Assembly: GCA_963810615.1 (NCBI GenBank)
Contig: CAWEOA010000008.1
Coordinates: forward strand, 930,001 to 994,000
Direction of reading: 5' to 3'
Source: JARRQJ01 sp963810615
GTDB taxonomy: Bacteria; Pseudomonadota; Gammaproteobacteria; DRLM01
Length of the DNA: 64,000 nt
A model generated the notes under the pieces. It worked only from the letters and a program-made list of their open reading frames with translations. It made no database searches and was not told the DNA's origin. Position numbers and translations under genes: made by a program. Below are positions 58,938-64,000 of this stretch, in pieces; the first letter of the stretch is position 1; every line of letters starts with the position of its first letter.

Positions 58938-60763
58938 AGGTCCGGTCCCACGTTGATATGCAGACGCTTGGGCGTGCCCGGGTCGCTGATGGCGAAGCCC
59001 AGGTCGAATCGGATCGGACCGATGGGCGAGCGCCAGCGCACGCCGAAGCCCACGCCCTCCTTGAGCGCATCTTGCCAATCATTGATGGCGTTACCGGTGT
59101 CGTAGAAGATGGCGGCACTCCACTTGTCGGTGAATCGCTGTTCATATTCGACGCTGCCCACCAGTAATTGTTCACCGCCTATCACCTGACCCGCCGCATT
59201 GTGCGGACCCAGACTGTTATAGGCGTAGCCGCGTACACTCTGGTCGCCGCCGGCGAAGAAGCGCTGCGAAGGAGGGAGGTTGCGAAGCGCGCCGAAGCGG
59301 GTCGCACCCACGTCACCGCGCAGCAGGATGCGGCCCTTGCCGAACAGTTTGTGTACGAATTTCACCTGGGCGCGCACCTGCAGATACTGGGCATTGGAGA
59401 TCACGGCGGGATTCGCGCCGCGCACGTCCACCAACAGGCGGATGCCGCGCAGCGGATAGATACGGTTGTCGGCACTGACCTTGGACATGGTGATACCCGG
59501 CAATAACAGCACGGAATTACCGCTCTCCCCGGCGATTGAATAATTCTCGGTCTGGTAATTGAGGTATAGGGTTTCCAACCAGTTATTGCCGCGATCGACA
59601 CTGCGGCTGACACCCACCAAAAAAGTTTCGCTTTTGCTGTTCGGCAGGTAATCGTTACTCACTTTGCTGGTGATGGCGAATTGATCGCTGCGCGGATTGC
59701 GGATCGGTATGATGTAACGGGCGGTGAGACTGTCCAGGATAGACGAACTGTTGTACTCGACGCTGAAACGGTGACCGCGATCGTTGATGCGGCGGTTCTC
59801 CCAGCCGAGTTTGCCGCGTGCCCCGCTGTCGGTGCCGTAACCGACGCCGACGGTATAGAGTTGCTTGTCACGAGGTGTTAAGTCGACATCGATGGGTACT
59901 TGATGTTCCTTGCTGAGATCGCGCCGCGGGTTGATCTCCACGTTGCGGAAATAATTGCTGTCGATTAAGGCGCTTTGCAGGTCGAGCAGTTGCGCCGTGT
60001 CATAGGGGTCGCCGGTCTCGAACGGGACGAAGCGCTGGATCAGGCTAGGGCGCAACACATTCTGCTTAAAGTCGACCGTACCGAAGTAGTAGCGCGGACC
60101 GCTGTCGATATGCAGGGTAATGGCCGCGGTGTGTGCCACCGGGTCGACGGCGATCTCGCTCTTCTGCCACTTGAAATCAAAATAGCCGTGCTCGCTGGCG
60201 AAGCGCTGGAAGTTCCGTTTGCCCTTTTCGTACAGGGGCTGATTTAACACCTCGTTGCGGTGCAGCGGGAAGTTGGCCGCCACTGCGCGGAACTTGGCAT
60301 TGTCTTTACCCTCGCCCTCTATCCGGATATCGATGCTGGTGATATGCACCGGCGGTCCCGGGTCGACATCGTAACGGGCCAGCCAGCGGTCGTCGCTATG
60401 CTGCAGCGAGCTATGAATCTGCGGGTCGTAATAGCCGAAGGGTTGCAGGGCTTTGGTAATCTCCGTTGCGGCGCGCTGGTGCAGGCGCTGCAATTGCAGT
60501 TCGGTGAGATTGGGGTCGAACTTTTGCTGCTCGATGCTGAGATAGGCCAGCACATTGGCGAGCAGTTCGTCCGATATGCCTTTGACCTCGACATTAACGT
60601 TCAGGCCGGCGTGGGCGCTGCCCGGATTGAATAGGCTGAACAGCACCAACAGGGCCACCGCGCAGCGCAAGCACGAACTCAACCAGGCAGGAGGGCGGGG
60701 CTGGCAGGGTGACCGGGTCGGGAAAACGGTCTTAACTGCGGGGCGTGGCGTATCGGTGAGCAT
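58934..60763 (-). CDS. tamA: outer membrane assembly factor TamA (Omp85 family)
   Basis: About 609 residues from ATG 60763; 60841 is an alternative. A signal peptide (CAVALLVLFSLFNPGSAHA) leads to three POTRA domains (about 60-290; for example VHITSIDIRIEG, YYFGTVDFKQN) and a 16-strand beta-barrel containing the Omp85 motif GGDQSVRGYAYNSLGP and ending with an aromatic-rich strand. It is upstream of and overlapping tamB, the standard tamAB operon. The last strand INVGPDL lacks the usual terminal Phe. Confidence 0.93.
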   Translation of the reverse strand: MLTDTPRPAVKTVFPTRSPCQPRPPAWLSSCLRCAVALLVLFSLFNPGSAHAGLNVNVEVKGISDELLANVLAYLSIEQQKFDPNLTELQLQRLHQRAATEITKALQPFGYYDPQIHSSLQHSDDRWLARYDVDPGPPVHITSIDIRIEGEGKDNAKFRAVAANFPLHRNEVLNQPLYEKGKRNFQRFASEHGYFDFKWQKSEIAVDPVAHTAAITLHIDSGPRYYFGTVDFKQNVLRPSLIQRFVPFETGDPYDTAQLLDLQSALIDSNYFRNVEINPRRDLSKEHQVPIDVDLTPRDKQLYTVGVGYGTDSGARGKLGWENRRINDRGHRFSVEYNSSSILDSLTARYIIPIRNPRSDQFAITSKVSNDYLPNSKSETFLVGVSRSVDRGNNWLETLYLNYQTENYSIAGESGNSVLLLPGITMSKVSADNRIYPLRGIRLLVDVRGANPAVISNAQYLQVRAQVKFVHKLFGKGRILLRGDVGATRFGALRNLPPSQRFFAGGDQSVRGYAYNSLGPHNAAGQVIGGEQLLVGSVEYEQRFTDKWSAAIFYDTGNAINDWQDALKEGVGFGVRWRSPIGPIRFDLGFAISDPGTPKRLHINVGPDL

Positions 60764-60980
60764 CATAGAGAGGGCTATGATATTACAGATCACCAACTTA
60801 AGCGTGGGCGGGATATACTGAACGGGTGCGCCTTGCGTCATCCCTGAGGGAAACGTGGACCCGCAAGGGTAGATTTTGAAATAGCATGAAATTGTAAGGA
60901 CCCACCCAGCCCCTTCGGGGACAACTCTCCGTACGATGTTTCGTTTATTATGTGCAGCTTACCTTGAGAGCGAGAACGTC

Positions 60981-61913
60981 ATGGCGACCGATAACGACGA
61001 CATCATCGAACAACTGCACACCCTGCGCGACTACGTGCGTTGGGGGGCGAGCCGGTTCAACGCGGCCGAGGTGTTTTTCGGGCACGGAACGGACAATGCA
61101 GTGGATGAGGCCCTGCAGCTGGTGTTGCACACTTTGCACCTGCCACCGGGGTTGCCCGCGGAATTGACGCGCGGCCGGCTCACCGTGAGCGAGCGGCGCG
61201 ACGTGGTGGAGCTCATCGAGCGGCGCATCGCCGAGCGTCTGCCCGCCGCCTATCTCACCCACGAGGCGTGGTTTGCCGGGCTGAAGTTTTACGTCGACGA
61301 GCGGGTGCTGGTGCCGCGCTCGCCCATCGCCGAACTCATCGATAAGGGCTTCGAGCCCTGGCTGCAGGGTGAAGTCACGCGCATCCTCGACATCGGCACC
61401 GGCAGCGGCTGCATCGCCATCGCCTGCGCCTATGCCTTTCCCGACGCCGAGGTGGATGCGGTGGACATCTCGCCGGACGCCCTGGCGGTGACGGCTATCA
61501 ATATCGAACGCCACGGCCTTCAAGACTGGGTGCAAGCCGTTCAATCCGATCTATTCAGCGCACTGCACGGCCGGCACTACGAGCTGATCGTCAGCAATCC
61601 GCCTTATGTGGGGCGTGAAGAACTGGCGGGCTTACCGGCCGAATATCATCGCGAGCCGCGCCTGGGTCTGGCGGCGGGGGAAGAGGGGCTGGATGTAGTG
61701 CTGCGCATCCTACGCGAGGCCGGTGATTATCTGACGCCGGACGGTGTGCTGGTGGTGGAAGTGGGCAACAGCGAAGAGGCCCTGGTGGAACGCTTCCCCG
61801 AAGTGCCCTTCGTGTGGCTGGATTTCGTCAATGGCGGCGGCGGGGTATTCCTACTCGAAAGCTCGGTCTTAGCCGAATACCGCGATCTGTTCAGTGATGA
61901 GGGTGAGGCTTAG
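60981..61913 (+). CDS. prmB: ribosomal protein L3 N5-glutamine methyltransferase PrmB
   Basis: 310 residues from ATG 60981. SAM-dependent methyltransferase acting on a Gln of ribosomal protein L3. The helical N-terminus is followed by the Rossmann domain with ILDIGTGSGCIAIACAY, the acidic VDAVDISPDAL and the substrate motif NPPY at 206-209. The RSPIAELID and GREELAGLPAEY words distinguish PrmB from PrmC. The last codons touch a repeat element, whose TTAG end contributes the stop codon. Confidence 0.92.
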   Translation: MATDNDDIIEQLHTLRDYVRWGASRFNAAEVFFGHGTDNAVDEALQLVLHTLHLPPGLPAELTRGRLTVSERRDVVELIERRIAERLPAAYLTHEAWFAGLKFYVDERVLVPRSPIAELIDKGFEPWLQGEVTRILDIGTGSGCIAIACAYAFPDAEVDAVDISPDALAVTAINIERHGLQDWVQAVQSDLFSALHGRHYELIVSNPPYVGREELAGLPAEYHREPRLGLAAGEEGLDVVLRILREAGDYLTPDGVLVVEVGNSEEALVERFPEVPFVWLDFVNGGGGVFLLESSVLAEYRDLFSDEGEA

Positions 61914-62061
61914 TCTGAATCGGAGAAGCTTTTAATGAGTCATTTCGAGCGCAGCGATTTATGCCCTACAGGTAGAATCTTAGCCTGCGATTACATGCAG
62001 CCCTAAAAGCCAAGATTTCCCGCTGACGCTCGAAATGACATCTCAATCAGAGGTTCCCTAA
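61910..62061. repeat. palindromic element, family 1, starting at the prmB stop codon
   Basis: GTCATTTCGAGCGCAGCGA (61936-61954) and GCTCGAAATGAC are inverted arms. The left arm is interrupted by the cassette TTTATGCCCTACAGGTAGAAT (61955-61979). The outer right end is ATCAGAGGTTCCCTAA; the left end TTAGTCTGAAT looks like a shortened inverted copy, and its TAG is the stop of prmB. Confidence 0.75.
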
Positions 62062-62102
62062 TTCGATATTTGCCCTACAATATAAATATAGATGGTTTGA
62101 AT

Positions 62103-62222
62103 AATTAATTCGTCATCGCGGGCGGAGCAGTGGCCCGGAATCCAGGGCTATTAATTCAGGAATTGTTGGATTCCGGCATTTATGCCATCTGGGTATGCTC
62201 CGGAATGACGTTATAAAGATAA
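62103..62222. repeat. palindromic element, family 2, second copy
   Basis: ATTAATTCGTCATCGCGGGC, CCCGGAATCCAGG, TTGGATTCCGGC and CTCCGGAATGACG repeat the organisation of the element at 19603-19758. The loop again carries the cassette (TTTATGCCATCTGGGTAT, 62180-62197). It stands 40 bp after the family 1 element and 33 bp before hemN. With that element it fills the 342-bp gap. Confidence 0.78.
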
Positions 62223-62255
62223 TGCAGGCCGCGCTTAGAGTGGGGGGATAAACGT

Positions 62256-63644
62256 ATGTTGCAGTCTTTGGTGTTCGATCCGGATTTGATTCGACGCTAC
62301 GACAAGGCCGGTCCGCGTTATACGTCCTATCCGACCGCCCTGCAATTTCAGAGCAGTTTCACTATCGCCGACTACCGGGATGCGGCGCTGGCCACCAACG
62401 CCAAGACACCGCCCGCGCCGTTGTCGCTGTATTTCCACATCCCGTTTTGCGACACCCTGTGCTTCTACTGCGGCTGCAATAAAGTAGTGACCAAGAACCG
62501 CGCTCGGGCCGCGCCGTATCTGCAACAGTTGCATAAAGAGATCACCCTGCAGGGCGCGCTGTTCGACCACACGCGCAGCGTCGATCAACTTCATTGGGGC
62601 GGCGGCACGCCCACCTTCATCAGCCACGACGAAATGCGCGCCCTGATGGCCAAGACCCGCGAGCATTTCCGCCTGCGCGACGACGACAGCGGCGAGTATT
62701 CCATCGAGGTCGACCCGCGAGAGGCGGACGACGCCACCCTGGCGGTGCTGCGTGAGCTGGGCTTCAATCGTCTGAGCCTGGGTATCCAGGATTTCGACCC
62801 GCGGGTGCAAAAGGCGGTGAACCGCATCCAGTCGGAGGAGGAGACCCTGCACGTCATGGTGGAGGCGCGGCGCCTCGGTTTCCGCTCCATCAGCGTCGAC
62901 CTCATCTACGGCCTGCCTTTCCAGACCCTGGAGAGCTTCGCGCTCACCATAGACAAGGTCATCGCCGCCGATCCCGATCGCCTGTCGGTGTTCAACTATG
63001 CCCATCTCCCCGAGCTGTTCATGCCGCAACGGCGCATCAACGAGGCGGACCTGCCGTCCGCCGCCGACAAGCTGGAGATCCTCAAGATGTGCAGCGAGCG
63101 CCTGGCCGCCGCCGGCTATGTCTACATCGGCATGGACCACTTCGCCAAACCCGACGACGAACTGGCGGTGGCGCAACGCGACGGCACCCTTTACCGCAAC
63201 TTCCAGGGCTATTCCACCCACGCCGACTGCGACCTGGTCGCTATGGGCATCACCGCCATCGGCAAGGTGGGCGACACCTACAGCCAGAACGTCAAGACCC
63301 TGGAGGAATATGCCGCCGCCCTGGATGCCGACCTGCTGCCTATTCTGCGCGGTGTCAAACTCAACGATGACGACCTGCTGCGCCGCGAGATCATCACCCA
63401 GCTCATCTGTCACTTCCAACTCGACATGCCGGCCATCGCCCGGCGTTTCGGCATCGACTTTCCCGGCTATTTCGAAGCGGAAATGCAAGAATTGCGCGAT
63501 ATCGCCGCCGACGGCCTGATCAGCCTGGACGCCGACACCATCCGCGTTCTGCCCGCCGGACGCCTGTTGATCCGCAATGTCTGCATGGTTTTCGACCGTT
63601 ACCTGCGCGAGAGCCGCGATCAGCGCTATTCGAAGGTGATATAA
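62256..63644 (+). CDS. hemN: oxygen-independent coproporphyrinogen III oxidase HemN
   Basis: 462 residues. Radical SAM enzyme that converts coproporphyrinogen III to protoporphyrinogen IX without oxygen. The cluster cysteines are Cys65, Cys69 and Cys72 with Cys74 following (FCDTLCFYCGC), the HemN-specific pattern. N-terminal YDKAGPRYTSYPTALQF and the central YNYAHLP-like NYAHLPELF, GMDHFA are diagnostic and separate it from HemW. Implies an anaerobic or facultative life style. GGGGGG lies 10 nt before the ATG. Confidence 0.96.
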   Translation: MLQSLVFDPDLIRRYDKAGPRYTSYPTALQFQSSFTIADYRDAALATNAKTPPAPLSLYFHIPFCDTLCFYCGCNKVVTKNRARAAPYLQQLHKEITLQGALFDHTRSVDQLHWGGGTPTFISHDEMRALMAKTREHFRLRDDDSGEYSIEVDPREADDATLAVLRELGFNRLSLGIQDFDPRVQKAVNRIQSEEETLHVMVEARRLGFRSISVDLIYGLPFQTLESFALTIDKVIAADPDRLSVFNYAHLPELFMPQRRINEADLPSAADKLEILKMCSERLAAAGYVYIGMDHFAKPDDELAVAQRDGTLYRNFQGYSTHADCDLVAMGITAIGKVGDTYSQNVKTLEEYAAALDADLLPILRGVKLNDDDLLRREIITQLICHFQLDMPAIARRFGIDFPGYFEAEMQELRDIAADGLISLDADTIRVLPAGRLLIRNVCMVFDRYLRESRDQRYSKVI

Positions 63645-63708
63645 ATAAGCGCGGGCTGCTTGTTGCGACTGTCATTTTGTCTGTAGTACTTCGTTTTACC
63701 GATGCTTT

Positions 63709-63791
63709 GTCATTTCGAGCGTAGCGGGAAATATTAAATCGCAGATCGGTATACCCCGACATTTAAGATTTCTCGCTACGCTCGAAATGAC
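63709..63791. repeat. palindromic element, family 1
   Basis: GTCATTTCGAGCGTAGCGGG and TCTCGCTACGCTCGAAATGAC are inverted arms around about 40 bp. Confidence 0.85.
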
Positions 63792-63821
63792 ACGATAATA
63801 ATGCCCGATATAATTTTGATG

Positions 63822-63884
63822 ATCGAGCCCCATCGAGCCCCATCGAGCCGAGTGGTGTCATCTCGAACGTAGTGAGAGATCTTA
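63822..63884. repeat. short tandem repeat plus half of a family 1 element
   Basis: ATCGAGCCCC is repeated almost three times head to tail at 63822-63849. It is followed by one arm of family 1 (GTCATCTCGAACGTAGTGAG, 63857-63876) without an inverted partner in the window. Confidence 0.65.
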
Positions 63885-63900
63885 TTCCAGAGGGGTCGCA

Positions 63901-64000
63901 ATGCAGGAGCGTTCTTATTACGTCTATCTGTTGACCAACTGGAACAATAAAGTAATGTACGTTGGTGTTACCAATGACCTTGCGCGTCGAATATACGAGC
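63901..64000 (+). CDS. GIY-YIG nuclease superfamily protein, cut by the window edge
   Basis: Only the first 33 residues are in the window. MQERSYYVYLLTN then VMYVGVTNDLARRIYE show the YVY and YVG strands and the Arg of the GIY-YIG catalytic core, here YVY-YVG, as in the small UPF0213/YhbQ-type single-domain proteins. AGAGGGG precedes the ATG. It sits directly against family 1 repeat arms. Partner domains, if any, lie outside the window. Confidence 0.8.
   Translation, partial: MQERSYYVYLLTNWNNKVMYVGVTNDLARRIYE

Noticed and set aside
63822..63849. Possible CRISPR-like direct repeats (ATCGAGCCCC)
   Set aside because: Units are 10 bp and contiguous without spacers; it is a simple tandem repeat. 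The palindromic families also lack regular spacing, so no CRISPR array is present.

Overview
The window reads as a chromosomal segment of a GC-rich gammaproteobacterium. It carries tamA/tamB, rimO, prmB, hemN, greB, rhlE, a cold-shock gene, a YbbN-type thioredoxin, trxC, ppnP, msrA and a KefC-type antiporter. I cannot name the species. I see no rRNA or complete tRNA gene, prophage, CRISPR array or intact insertion sequence. Accessory character comes from small palindromic repeat elements, two decayed genes, paralogue pairs and several short unknown genes.

Layout. 0.4-7.2 kb: an M17 aminopeptidase diverges from a pyruvate dehydrogenase operon with separate E1 alpha and E1 beta genes and one giant protein fusing E2 (two lipoyl domains) to E3. 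7.6-10.5 kb: a secreted acidic protein, a NifA-like sigma-54 activator with an altered sigma-contact loop, and next to it a small DUF2892 membrane protein gene. The latter has a near-consensus sigma-54 promoter, an upstream palindrome and a terminator, which together suggest a compact unstudied regulatory unit. 10.7-17.3 kb: an M16 protease, a VOC protein, a voltage-gated-like channel with a C-terminal zinc ribbon, and a KefC-type antiporter. 17.5-21 kb: two YchJ paralogues duplicated with their promoter, a DUF5062-like protein, a palindromic element and a lipoprotein. 21-26.6 kb: a TPR GT41 glycosyltransferase, cysK and a TPR sulfotransferase. 26.6-34.7 kb: an HD-GYP protein, an unknown protein plus a YkgJ-type cysteine cluster protein, rhlE, a HAD hydrolase, a lipoprotein, a zinc-ribbon pair, greB and csp. 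35-44 kb: a cytoplasmic beta-propeller, an OB-fold secreted protein, a second CPA2 antiporter, a multiply broken SpoU methyltransferase pseudogene, small secreted and membrane proteins, msrA, a HAMP-pilin pair and a stop-interrupted lipoprotein gene. 44-64 kb: a macrodomain protein, ybbN, a pseudouridine synthase, rimO, a TraB-like protein, trxC, ppnP, dodecin, an HPF fused to a cold-shock domain, a second beta-propeller paralogue, tamB-tamA, prmB, hemN and a GIY-YIG gene cut by the window edge.

Two families of palindromic elements are scattered here, denser after 47 kb. Both families carry the same short cassette inside their arms or loops. Thiol and oxidant defence (MsrA, TrxC, YbbN), potassium/proton homeostasis (channel and two antiporters) and envelope biogenesis (TamAB, M16, lipoproteins) are recurrent themes. 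All motif positions were counted by hand from the sequence; no database search was run, so family names rest on recognised motifs.
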